DNA of 22,113 bases from JABMMZ01 sp044357345 (GTDB lineage: Bacteria; Bacteroidota; Bacteroidia; NS11-12g; UBA955). The DNA lies in NCBI GenBank assembly GCA_044357345.1, contig JBIKPR010000045.1, forward strand, positions 1-22,113. Reading direction: 5' to 3'. Shown here one piece after another: positions 7,494-13,610 of the stretch. Made by a program: the position numbers and the translations under genes. Every line of letters begins with the position of its first letter. The stretch's first letter is position 1. The notes below the pieces were generated by a model, which was not told the DNA's origin, did no database searches, and worked only from the letters and a program-made list of their open reading frames with translations.

Positions 7494-7620
7494 ACATCGT
7501 ATATAACTTATGGCGGGGAAAGTGGTAAATTCAAGAATAGAGCATTTAAGTAAATTTGGTACAAACCGACAAGAAAGTGCTCCGAAATCCGCCACAAGTC
7601 ATATACGCAAACCGTTAAGT
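7494..7620 (+). other. attC site 4, left core interrupted by the group II intron
   Basis: The left arm GTATATAACTTATGGCGG pairs with the right arm CCGCCACAAGTCATATAC; the right core GTTAAGT is at 7614-7620. The left core RYYYAAC is missing. At the place where it should begin, 16 bases from GGCGG compared with 15 in attC 1, the minus strand runs ...ACGATGT straight into the intron's GTGTGCCC. Confidence 0.75.
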
Positions 7621-7660
7621 TCTGGTGAAATTAAATTTCTTGTTTACGTATAGAATTGTT

Positions 7661-7680
7661 ATATTTGCACGTACAAATAT
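7661..7680. promoter_or_regulatory. Promoter -7 element and palindromic operator of toxin-antitoxin pair 2
   Basis: TATATTTG at 7660-7667 fits the Bacteroidota -7 consensus TAnnTTTG, with a TTG about 17-20 bases upstream. It lies inside a 20-base near-perfect palindrome: ATATTTG, six central bases CACGTA, CAAATAT. The palindrome covers the -7 element and the likely start of transcription, where an autorepressing antitoxin would bind. The ATG follows at 7689. Confidence 0.55.
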
Positions 7681-7688
7681 TTTGACAA

Positions 7689-7934
7689 ATGGACAGCAAG
7701 TTGACTTTAAAATTAAACGGAGAAATAATTGAGCAAGCAAAGACTTATGCTAAAAGTAAAAATACAAGTCTTTCAAAATTAATTGAATCATATTTAGGTT
7801 TGTTAATAGAACCTAATGAAAAGCAAGAAGTAACGCCATTGGTTAAAAGTTTATCTGGAGTAATTGATTTGCCAAATGACTTTGACAATAAAACGAACTA
7901 TAGAAAGCACATTCTAAAAAAGTACTCTAAATAG
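7689..7934 (+). CDS. DUF6364-like ribbon-helix-helix antitoxin
   Basis: This 81-residue protein begins MDSKLTLKLNGEIIEQAKTY, followed by AKSKNTSLSKLIESYLGLL. A short beta strand followed by two helices is the ribbon-helix-helix DNA-binding pattern of DUF6364-type antitoxins. The C-terminal part (VKSLSGVIDLPNDFD) is the probable toxin-binding region. The protein is clearly homologous to the antitoxin at 12928 (shared KLTL...IEQAK/IEIAK, SLSKLIE/SLSEMVE and SG/RGxI motifs). It lies 7 bases before the PIN toxin gene. Self-repression through the palindrome at 7661-7680 is inferred. Confidence 0.8.
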   Translation: MDSKLTLKLNGEIIEQAKTYAKSKNTSLSKLIESYLGLLIEPNEKQEVTPLVKSLSGVIDLPNDFDNKTNYRKHILKKYSK

Positions 7935-7941
7935 AAGCGAA

Positions 7942-8352
7942 ATGGACAAAGTTTTTGTAGGTACAGATGTGTGCATTGACCTGCTATCGGGACGAAAGCC
8001 ATTTAATAAATCTGCGGAATTGTTGTTTTCACTAGCAGACAAAGCTAAAATTAAGATCTTTGTTTCTTCACTTTCATTTCCAAATATTGACTACGTTCTG
8101 CTTTCTCAATATTCGACAACGCACTCAAGACAAATAATTGCAAAATTTAAAACTTTGGTTCAGGTATTAGCGGTTGACAGCAAAATAATTGATTTAGCAA
8201 TTGCTTCTGACTTTAAGGACTTTGAAGATGCCATACAATACGCATGTGCATTAGATCACAATTTGACAACAATTATCACTAGGAATTTAAAAGACTATAA
8301 AAAAGCAACAATAAAAGTTTTGACACCAGAAACCTATTTGACGAAACCGTAA
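7942..8352 (+). CDS. PIN-domain toxin, partner of the DUF6364-like antitoxin
   Basis: This 136-residue PIN domain has Asp9 and Asp13 in VGTDVCIDLL, the DFEDAIQYACAL block (Asp93, Glu95, Asp96) and the TRNLKDY block near 113-119. These are the landmarks of the PIN subgroup that pairs with DUF6364 proteins. The usual second acid in the middle region is not obvious (SSLSFPNIDYVL), which is also the case in the homologue at 13172. An RNase role is known for the family, but the target is unknown. The gene should form one cassette with its antitoxin behind attC 4, yet no clear attC was found after its stop. Confidence 0.83.
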   Translation: MDKVFVGTDVCIDLLSGRKPFNKSAELLFSLADKAKIKIFVSSLSFPNIDYVLLSQYSTTHSRQIIAKFKTLVQVLAVDSKIIDLAIASDFKDFEDAIQYACALDHNLTTIITRNLKDYKKATIKVLTPETYLTKP

Positions 8353-8483
8353 CGCTTTATCAGGGTTTACAATAGCGACTACTTGTTTTTTTTGGGTATC
8401 GTCTAAGCACAAAATGTAAAAAGTCCATTCGATAATTTGGATATCTGAGGATAAAGATTTTAATTTGAATGAATACGAAACGT

Positions 8484-8526
8484 ATCCTTAATCTACTCGT
8501 AGGTAAGATAAAGGATGGGTTTTTTA
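8484..8526 (+). terminator. Probable intrinsic terminator after toxin-antitoxin pair 2
   Basis: ATCCTT (8484-8489) pairs with AAGGAT (8511-8516), with further inner pairing of ATCT/AGAT and CTAC/GTAG. The hairpin is followed by GGGTTTTTTATTT. It sits 130 bases after the toxin stop and before the serine hydrolase gene. No attC with both cores could be recognised between 8353 and 8622; a GTTAGCG at about 8541 has no matching left arm. Confidence 0.5.
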
Positions 8527-8622
8527 TTTATACAAGTAAGTTAGCGGTCATGCTAAAAAAAACAGATACGATTAAATCTGACAGAACATTGAACATCTAA
8601 CGACTACAAAGAATTAAATGAA

Positions 8623-9936
8623 ATGAAAAAAACATGTAGCATGTTATTAACTCTTTTGAGTTTTACATTTATTTTAAATGCACAGACGTTTGACCCAGTT
8701 TTAGCAAATAAACTTCAGAATAAAATTGACAGTATTAGGACAGCAAACAATTTAAAAGGCATTTCAGCATGTGTAATTTATCCTGGATTTGGAACATGGA
8801 AAGGTGTGACAGGAATTTCACATACTGGTTTTCCAATCACTTCCGACATGGAATTTGGAATAGGTAGTAATACAAAACTTTTTACAGGAGTTCTTTTGTT
8901 GAAATTAGCAGAAAATAATATCATCCAGCTAGATGATTCTTTGCATCAATATTTACCGGCATTTAATAATATTGATTCAAATATCACTATAAGACAATTG
9001 CTAAATCATACAAGTGGTTTAGCAGACGTAACAAGTGTTCCGGGCTATCCTGATTCAATGTTAACAAATCCGAATCGTGTATTCACTGCCAGCGAAATGA
9101 TGACATGGGCTGGTCTACCACAATTTTCTGCAGGCACAAGTTGGGACTATTGTAATACAAATTATCTTCTTTTAGGTATGATTGCTGAAAGTGCAACTGG
9201 ACAAAGTTACAGCCAACTTTTGCGAGATAGTATTTTAACTCCACATCAACTTGACAGCACCTTTCTTGATGTTTATGAAACAATTTTATATCCAGTTGCA
9301 CACCCATGGCAAGCAGGTGTAAACAACAATTCTATCCCAAGAACTTCTGTCAATAGTGCAGCATGGGCTGCGGGTGCTATGTACTCCACATCAGGGGAAA
9401 TGGTTCAATGGTATAATGCACTTATGAATGGTCAGGTTTTAAATTCAAACTCATTTAATGAACTGACTACTTTCGTTGGGTCTGGTAATTATGGCATGGG
9501 AATCAGTCAGGCCACTGTTATTGGCAGAATAGTTTGGACACACGGTGGCACTATATGGGGTGGATATAATTCTTCCATGGTATATGACACGGCAACAGGA
9601 ATAATCATTTGTGTTCTTATCAATCAACTCCCGGCCCAAGCTTTTCAAGTTTCCATTCAATTACTTTCTACTTTAATAAATAACCCTGTTGGACTGGATG
9701 AAAGCACAATTCCCGATAAATTGATTACAGTTTATCCAAATCCAACTAATGGACTTGTGCGTATTGAAATACCCAACCAGACTATTCAGAATATAAAAGT
9801 ATACGACTTACAATGTCAGTTAATAAAAGAGACAATCGAAAACCAGTTTGACCTTTCAAACGTCTCGAATGGAACGTATTTTATAAAAGTTCAAACAAAA
9901 CAAGGTTTCTATAGCTACAAACTCATCAAACAATAA
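8623..9936 (+). CDS. Secreted serine hydrolase (beta-lactamase/PBP4 family) with T9SS sorting domain
   Basis: The 437-residue protein starts with a signal peptide (MKKTCSMLLTLLSFTFILNA, cleavage before or after Gln21). A class C beta-lactamase-like fold follows, with the nucleophile motif SNTK (82-85), the tyrosine motif YCN (176-178) and HGG (307-309) in the KTG position. Residues 364-437 form a type IX secretion type A sorting domain: YPNPTNG (371-377), VYDLQCQLI and a final LSNVSNGTYFIKVQT...YKLIKQ. The enzyme should be exported and carried to the cell surface or medium. Such proteins are often D-alanyl peptidases or esterases, and no substrate can be assigned. The gene is the sole occupant of the cassette ending at attC 9970. 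A T9SS cargo travelling as a cassette implies a host with that secretion system. Confidence 0.88.
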   Translation: MKKTCSMLLTLLSFTFILNAQTFDPVLANKLQNKIDSIRTANNLKGISACVIYPGFGTWKGVTGISHTGFPITSDMEFGIGSNTKLFTGVLLLKLAENNIIQLDDSLHQYLPAFNNIDSNITIRQLLNHTSGLADVTSVPGYPDSMLTNPNRVFTASEMMTWAGLPQFSAGTSWDYCNTNYLLLGMIAESATGQSYSQLLRDSILTPHQLDSTFLDVYETILYPVAHPWQAGVNNNSIPRTSVNSAAWAAGAMYSTSGEMVQWYNALMNGQVLNSNSFNELTTFVGSGNYGMGISQATVIGRIVWTHGGTIWGGYNSSMVYDTATGIIICVLINQLPAQAFQVSIQLLSTLINNPVGLDESTIPDKLITVYPNPTNGLVRIEIPNQTIQNIKVYDLQCQLIKETIENQFDLSNVSNGTYFIKVQTKQGFYSYKLIKQ

Positions 9937-9969
9937 ACCAATGACTTGGCCGAAGAGAAAAGCACGAAC

Positions 9970-10108
9970 CCCTAACAGCACCTACCCAACTTTTTTCACG
10001 ACGAGAGGAGTAAAAGGAGGGGTTTAGCTTCGCTGACTTTCAGTTCGTGTTCCAAAGACAGTTTTGTGGTAAAAGTCCCGCCCTTCGGGTAGCTGCAAAA
10101 CGTTATAG
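9970..10108 (+). other. attC site 5
   Basis: Left core CCCTAAC at 9970-9976 and right core GTTATAG at 10102-10108 bound 139 bases. GCACCTACCC in the left arm pairs with GGGTAGCTGC in the right arm, and the inner GGAGGGG pairs loosely with CCCGCCC. The middle (GGGGTTTAGCTT, then TTTCAGTTCGTG) is shared with the attC at 11783, which defines a second attC lineage next to that of attC 1 and 2. Confidence 0.8.
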
Positions 10109-10114
10109 CGGTAA

Positions 10115-10909
10115 TTATTTGATTGACTCTTTAAGTGCTTCAGGTAACATTAACAAAAACGGAAGACATCTATCCCAATATAGGGCATAGTAATTATATC
10201 CCAAAGCAATGTTTTGGTAATAGTCAGGACGATTATCCCAATAATATTTTTCAGAATTAATTGACCAAGCAGACATTCCGAATTTTGACACTAAAAACCA
10301 TTTTTCAAGCAATCGTGCAGACCGACCATTACCATCCATAAACGGATGAATCTTTGCAGTCCAAAGATGAATCATTGCAGCGCAGTAAAATACCTCTTTA
10401 TATGACAAATCACGTTTCAATAATTCTGAAATATCAGCAAACAACTTGCTTAATTCTTCATTCACAAATTGTGGCTCGACTGCTAAATAAACAGGTTTCA
10501 GTGATTTTGAATCGTGAACGCCAACTTGTTGCTTTCTGACTCTTCCTCGTAAATTAGCTGGCAATAATGTTTTAGCCGAAATTTCGTGTGTTTTCAAGAA
10601 ATTAGTTTTGTTCAGGTTGTTTTCAGAGGCAAACTTGTATGCTTTTACTAAATCTTCAATCTCTTGAACTTCTTTTTTCTTTGGAAAACTTTTGTTGCCT
10701 CTGTTTCTAAAAAAACTGTTTGCATCAAGGGTATTACCCTCAATTTTGGACGAATAAAGTGATGATGCTATCAAATAATATTCAAAATCATCAGCAGTAA
10801 ACGTTGACTTTGACCTTAATTTATGAGATACATCTAACCAGTCAATTTTACACTTTGACGAATAGCTATCGAGGTATTCGGACGATATAAATTTTAAGTG
10901 TTTTCCCAT
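10115..10909 (-). CDS. Fic-domain protein (probable AMPylase, class II)
   Basis: The 264-residue protein carries the full Fic motif HPFMDGNGRSAR at 188-199, with the catalytic His188 and phosphate-binding DGNGR intact. An N-terminal inhibitory helix (SSKIEG, 53-58) fits the (S/T)xxxE(G/N) motif of class II Fic enzymes, in which Glu57 would block productive ATP binding. Fic enzymes of this kind transfer AMP to hydroxyl side chains of target proteins; the target here is unknown. The architecture resembles the stand-alone Fic proteins of about 260-370 residues with an N-terminal Fic_N region. The gene lies in a cassette between attC 9970 and attC 10942 but runs against the array, and it has its own leaderless-type promoter (10914-10921). 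Its stop is 6 bases from the right core of attC 5. Confidence 0.9.
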   Translation of the reverse strand: MGKHLKFISSEYLDSYSSKCKIDWLDVSHKLRSKSTFTADDFEYYLIASSLYSSKIEGNTLDANSFFRNRGNKSFPKKKEVQEIEDLVKAYKFASENNLNKTNFLKTHEISAKTLLPANLRGRVRKQQVGVHDSKSLKPVYLAVEPQFVNEELSKLFADISELLKRDLSYKEVFYCAAMIHLWTAKIHPFMDGNGRSARLLEKWFLVSKFGMSAWSINSEKYYWDNRPDYYQNIALGYNYYALYWDRCLPFLLMLPEALKESIK

Positions 10910-10913
10910 AGGA

Positions 10914-10921
10914 CAAATTTA
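10914..10921 (-). promoter_or_regulatory. Promoter -7 element of the Fic gene
   Basis: On the minus strand TAAATTTG is followed by TCCT and then the ATG at 10909. The eight bases and the 4-base gap are the same as at the DUF2281 antitoxin gene. The transcript should start at or next to the ATG, so it would be leaderless. This promoter lets the reversed cassette be expressed without an upstream array promoter. Confidence 0.6.
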
Positions 10922-10941
10922 CGATTTTAAATTATACCTAC

Positions 10942-11132
10942 CGCTAACAGTACCTAAAAAAATGCTAGCATTAGTATAAGTTTTTTGCCTACAAGTTGTC
11001 CCTTCGGGAAATTTGTTTATTTTTATTGTAAGCAAAAAAGAGAACAGTATTTCGGCAACTAATAAACATTTGTGATGGTAGAAAACATTTCGGTTTCAAA
11101 GCCGCACTTCTTTTAGCTCCAAAACGTTTAGC
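10942..11132 (+). other. attC site 6, long form
   Basis: Left core CGCTAAC at 10942-10948 and right core GTTTAGC at 11126-11132 bound 191 bases. The left arm AGTACCTAAAAAAATGC pairs imperfectly with the right arm GCACTTCTTTTAGCTCC. The right arm again carries extra bases (AAAAC) before the core. The loop is AT-rich and unrelated to those of the other sites. Confidence 0.7.
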
Positions 11133-11245
11133 CCAATATTGCAAACACAGTACATACTAATTAAATATTAACCTTCAGCTTTTCGTCAAATGACAACTCG
11201 TCAGATAGATTAAAGTGGAATAAATATTGAACAGGATTTTATAAA

Positions 11246-11776
11246 ATGAAAATGAAAAAGAAACATTTAACAATAACTAGCTCTAGTATTATGTCATATG
11301 CTGGGATTAAAACTCTTGAAAATAAAATTGATCCTTTTACAAGAATGTCATTAGGACTTCTTGCAACATTAGGTTTATCACTTTCCGAAAACCAAACAAG
11401 CAGAAATATTGGATTAGGGCTTGGTATAGCATCTCTTCTTCAGTTGTTAGACATAAAAAAAGGAGGAAAAATAACGCAGAATGATTCAAATATTAAATTT
11501 TATATTTTAGACGAGAATCAAGGTGTGACAGAATTAAAGCCTGGCCAAATCCCAAATAATTCTATTGATGGATTAACATTCAAAGGCTTAAATGGTGTTT
11601 TTAAAGTGTCTGATGGTGTATACGTTGAATTAGGAAAGGACAATAATGTAAATTATTCATTTGGCTTTGGGAAGCTAATAAATCAAAATTTAAGGAGTGG
11701 TGGATATAAATCAAAACAATGGGTTGATCAACAGACTGACCTTCGATGGAAAGAATTATACAGAAAATCATTTTAA
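11246..11776 (+). CDS. Cassette-borne membrane-associated protein of unknown function, paralogue 2 (176 aa)
   Basis: Same length and layout as the product of the gene at 1005. A hydrophobic N-terminal hairpin spans residues 33-46 and 53-69. A soluble C-terminal domain follows with IDGLTFKGLNGVFKVSDGVY and WVDQQTDLRWKELY. The N-terminal halves have diverged much more than the C-terminal halves, so the C-terminal domain probably carries the function. Near the 3' end the DNA of the two copies is almost identical over the last WVDQQTDLRW codons. The gene stands alone in its cassette; its stop lies 6 bases before the left core of attC 7, and the 3' leader into the attC also resembles that of paralogue 1. 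No known domain is recognised. Confidence 0.8.
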   Translation: MKMKKKHLTITSSSIMSYAGIKTLENKIDPFTRMSLGLLATLGLSLSENQTSRNIGLGLGIASLLQLLDIKKGGKITQNDSNIKFYILDENQGVTELKPGQIPNNSIDGLTFKGLNGVFKVSDGVYVELGKDNNVNYSFGFGKLINQNLRSGGYKSKQWVDQQTDLRWKELYRKSF

Positions 11777-11782
11777 TACTAA

Positions 11783-11979
11783 GCATAACAGCACATTTTC
11801 AACTTTCTTACGATAACTGAAGGAATAGGCGGGGTTTAGCTTAACTGATTTTCAATTCGTGCTCGTCAGACAGTTTAGTGGTAGCCGAAATTTTTGTGCA
11901 AAGCATGAACATTCACCTTCAATGCTGCTTCACGGAGGGGTAAAAGTTCCGCTCTTCGGCTAGCTAGAAAACGTTAATT
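11783..11979 (+). other. attC site 7, last recognisable site of the array
   Basis: Left core GCATAAC at 11783-11789 and right core GTTAATT at 11973-11979 bound 197 bases. The outer left arm (CATAACAGCACAT) is like attC 1 and 2. The following part (CAACTTTCTTACGATAAC, then GGCGGGGTTTAGCTTAACTG) is like attC 5. The right arm CCGCTCTTCGGCTAGCTAG resembles the attC 5 arm with changes. No further attC was found to the right, so the array seems to end here. Confidence 0.75.
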
Positions 11980-12047
11980 GTAAACCTTTTGGCTTTAGAA
12001 ATAAATTCCGATTCAATCTATTGTTTTTTGATTGCCTAAATTCCATT

Positions 12048-12055
12048 TATATTTG
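12048..12055 (+). promoter_or_regulatory. Promoter -7 element of the lipoprotein gene at 12063
   Basis: TATATTTG matches TAnnTTTG and ends 7 bases before the ATG. A TTTTTTG lies 17 bases upstream of it as a possible -33 element. Transcription would begin almost at the start codon. Confidence 0.5.
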
Positions 12056-12062
12056 ACCCTAT

Positions 12063-12665
12063 ATGAAGAATAAATGGATTGCATTCAGCCTTGTGCTTTT
12101 GTTGTTGTTAAATTTTGCTTGTAAAAAAACTAGTATAGAACCAAGCCCAATTGCTAATGAAACAGAAGGTTTATTCCTGCCTACCAAGGTTAATTCTGCA
12201 TGGACTTACGATACGGGTGTTGTTAAATCTGTAATTACCATTACGAATAATTACAAATCTGTTTTTGGTAAACAATACAATGAATATACCATGGTTTACA
12301 ATTCAGTAAGCTCTAAAGCCTATTATGCCTATTCAAAAAAGGAATATACTTCCTTATACACCGATACTGCTGGCAGTCAGGAAATTACCTATTTGAAAGA
12401 GAGTCCTGTACTCGGGCAGAAATGGAATGATACCATTACGGTCGCTTCATCGCAGGTGGTATACAAATATGAGGTATTAGAAACCAATGCCAGTGTCAAC
12501 AATGTTACAGTAAGTTTTAGCAATGTTGTTCATGTTAAGCTAAGCATTGGTAGCACTTACACAAATGATGCTTATTATGTAAAGGGTGTTGGCTTGGTAA
12601 AATCCGTCACCAATAACAATTCCGTTATCACCACTTCTTTGTTGAAGAGTTATACAGTTCTTTAA
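12063..12665 (+). CDS. Lipoprotein of unknown function (200 aa)
   Basis: The N-terminus MKNKWIAFSLVLLLLLNFAC is a clear lipoprotein signal peptide with Cys20 as the modified residue, followed by KKTS. The mature part is rich in Ser, Thr, Val and Tyr and looks all-beta (for example VNSAWTYDTG and QKWNDTITV). Its form resembles the secreted lipoproteins of Bacteroidota that begin with a 'PxxVNxxWTY' segment, but no named family can be assigned. It is probably anchored in the outer membrane. It lies to the right of the last attC and is followed 6 bases later by a tiny second lipoprotein frame. Confidence 0.8.
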   Translation: MKNKWIAFSLVLLLLLNFACKKTSIEPSPIANETEGLFLPTKVNSAWTYDTGVVKSVITITNNYKSVFGKQYNEYTMVYNSVSSKAYYAYSKKEYTSLYTDTAGSQEITYLKESPVLGQKWNDTITVASSQVVYKYEVLETNASVNNVTVSFSNVVHVKLSIGSTYTNDAYYVKGVGLVKSVTNNNSVITTSLLKSYTVL

Positions 12666-12671
12666 GTTAAT

Positions 12672-12770
12672 TTGATAAAGCAATTAGCTTTAGTATTCTT
12701 AGGTCTATTGCTTGTTTTAAATGCATGTTCAAATCCTGAAATAAAAAAGAAGGAGAATATAATTAATTAA
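12672..12770 (+). CDS. Mini-lipoprotein (32 aa)
   Basis: A TTG start at 12672 opens a frame reading IKQLALVFLGLLLVLNACSN followed by PEIKKKENIIN and stop. The hydrophobic run and LNAC lipobox make a complete lipoprotein signal, but the mature peptide has only about 14 residues, rich in Lys and Asn. It may be a real small lipoprotein of the entericidin kind, or the surviving 5' end of a longer lipoprotein gene cut off by later rearrangement. The start codon is not certain; no ATG is available in frame just upstream. Confidence 0.5.
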   Translation: MIKQLALVFLGLLLVLNACSNPEIKKKENIIN

Positions 12771-12820
12771 ATGCAAAAGGAAATTGTTTAAACCTCAATT
12801 AAGCTTAGTTTCATGCATAT

Positions 12821-12868
12821 TGATTCGAGCACCAAAGCAGAGCAAAGATAAATGGTCTAAAAACTCAT
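12821..12868 (-). pseudogene. Remnant of a GNAT acetyltransferase gene
   Basis: On the minus strand the stretch encodes TIYLCSALVLES, nearly the same as ETIYLCSALVLDEY in the intact GNAT gene at 13611-14090. At the DNA level about 50 bases align with a few gaps. A stop codon lies just before the TIYL segment and no larger frame exists. Together with the intact gene it brackets toxin-antitoxin pair 3. Confidence 0.65.
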
Positions 12869-12872
12869 TTTA

Positions 12873-12911
12873 AGCACGTGTTGTTTTATTCAAAACAAGC
12901 ACGTATATTTG
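12873..12911 (+). promoter_or_regulatory. Promoter and possible operator of toxin-antitoxin pair 3
   Basis: TATATTTG at 12904-12911 fits the -7 consensus, and a TTG at 12881 is separated from it by 20 bases, the normal Bacteroidota spacing. Between them lies the inverted repeat TTGTTTT-attc-AAAACAA (12881-12898), and AGCACGT occurs as a direct repeat at 12873 and 12898. GCACGT also occurs in the operator of pair 2. Autorepression by the antitoxin is inferred. Confidence 0.55.
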
Positions 12912-12927
12912 TTGTGGAAAAGACAAA

Positions 12928-13182
12928 ATGAATACAAAATTAACATTGACAATTGAAAAGGAAGTCATTGAAATTGCGAAAGAATACGCAAAAGAGAAAG
13001 GACAAAGCCTTTCTGAAATGGTTGAAAACTATTTCAAATTTGTTGCCGTTAATCGTCCAAAGATCAAGGAAAAACAACTTTCTTCAAAAGTTAGAAAGTT
13101 AAGAGGGATTATCAAAGTAGACGATGATTTTGACTACAAACAAGTTTTAACTGAAGAGCTTTCGAAAAAATATGGCGTATAA
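12928..13182 (+). CDS. DUF6364-like ribbon-helix-helix antitoxin
   Basis: This 84-residue protein starts with MNTKLTLTIEKEVIEIAKEY, followed by AKEKGQSLSEMVENYFKF. It shows the same strand-helix-helix plan as the antitoxin at 7689. The C-terminal half has VRKLRGIIKVDDDFDYK as the probable toxin-binding part. The toxin frame overlaps its last 11 bases, so synthesis of the two is coupled. Unlike its homologue at 7689 it lies outside the recognised attC array, so this family occurs in both cassette and non-cassette settings in the same stretch of genome. Confidence 0.82.
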   Translation: MNTKLTLTIEKEVIEIAKEYAKEKGQSLSEMVENYFKFVAVNRPKIKEKQLSSKVRKLRGIIKVDDDFDYKQVLTEELSKKYGV

Positions 13183-13603
13183 ACTATTCGTAGACTCTGA
13201 TGTTGTAATAGATTTTTTCACTGACAGAGAACCACATGCTAATCCAGCAAGTGAACTTTTTGAACTTAATGAACAAGGAGGTGTTAAACTTTATTTGTCT
13301 GCAATCAGCATCAATAACATTTACTACATTGTCAGAAGGTTTTTAGGGCATAAAAGAACAATTGAGATTTTAGAAACATTGATAGAAATGACTGAAATTA
13401 TTGGAACAACTAAAATCGAAATTGTTCAAGCATTAAAAAATGAGTTCTCTGATTTTGAAGATTCTGTTCAATATTCTTCTGCCCTAAATATAAAAGGCTT
13501 AGATGCAATTATTACGCGAAATGTAAAGGATTACAGAAATTCATCTATTGCTGTGATGACTCCGCTTAATTTCTTAAAAATGAAAGAGAAAAAAGACAGT
13601 TAA
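13172..13603 (+). CDS. PIN-domain toxin, partner of the DUF6364-like antitoxin
   Basis: This 143-residue PIN domain has Asp8, Asp10 and Asp14 in FVDSDVVIDFF, ISINNIYYIVRR in the middle, DFEDSVQYSSAL with Asp94 and Asp97, and TRNVKDY ending at Asp120. It aligns along its length with the toxin at 7942. A ribonuclease role is expected from the family; the RNA target is unknown. Its stop lies 8 bases from the stop of the convergent GNAT gene, and no terminator hairpin separates them. Confidence 0.85.
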   Translation: MAYKLFVDSDVVIDFFTDREPHANPASELFELNEQGGVKLYLSAISINNIYYIVRRFLGHKRTIEILETLIEMTEIIGTTKIEIVQALKNEFSDFEDSVQYSSALNIKGLDAIITRNVKDYRNSSIAVMTPLNFLKMKEKKDS

Positions 13604-13610
13604 TAGCCGT

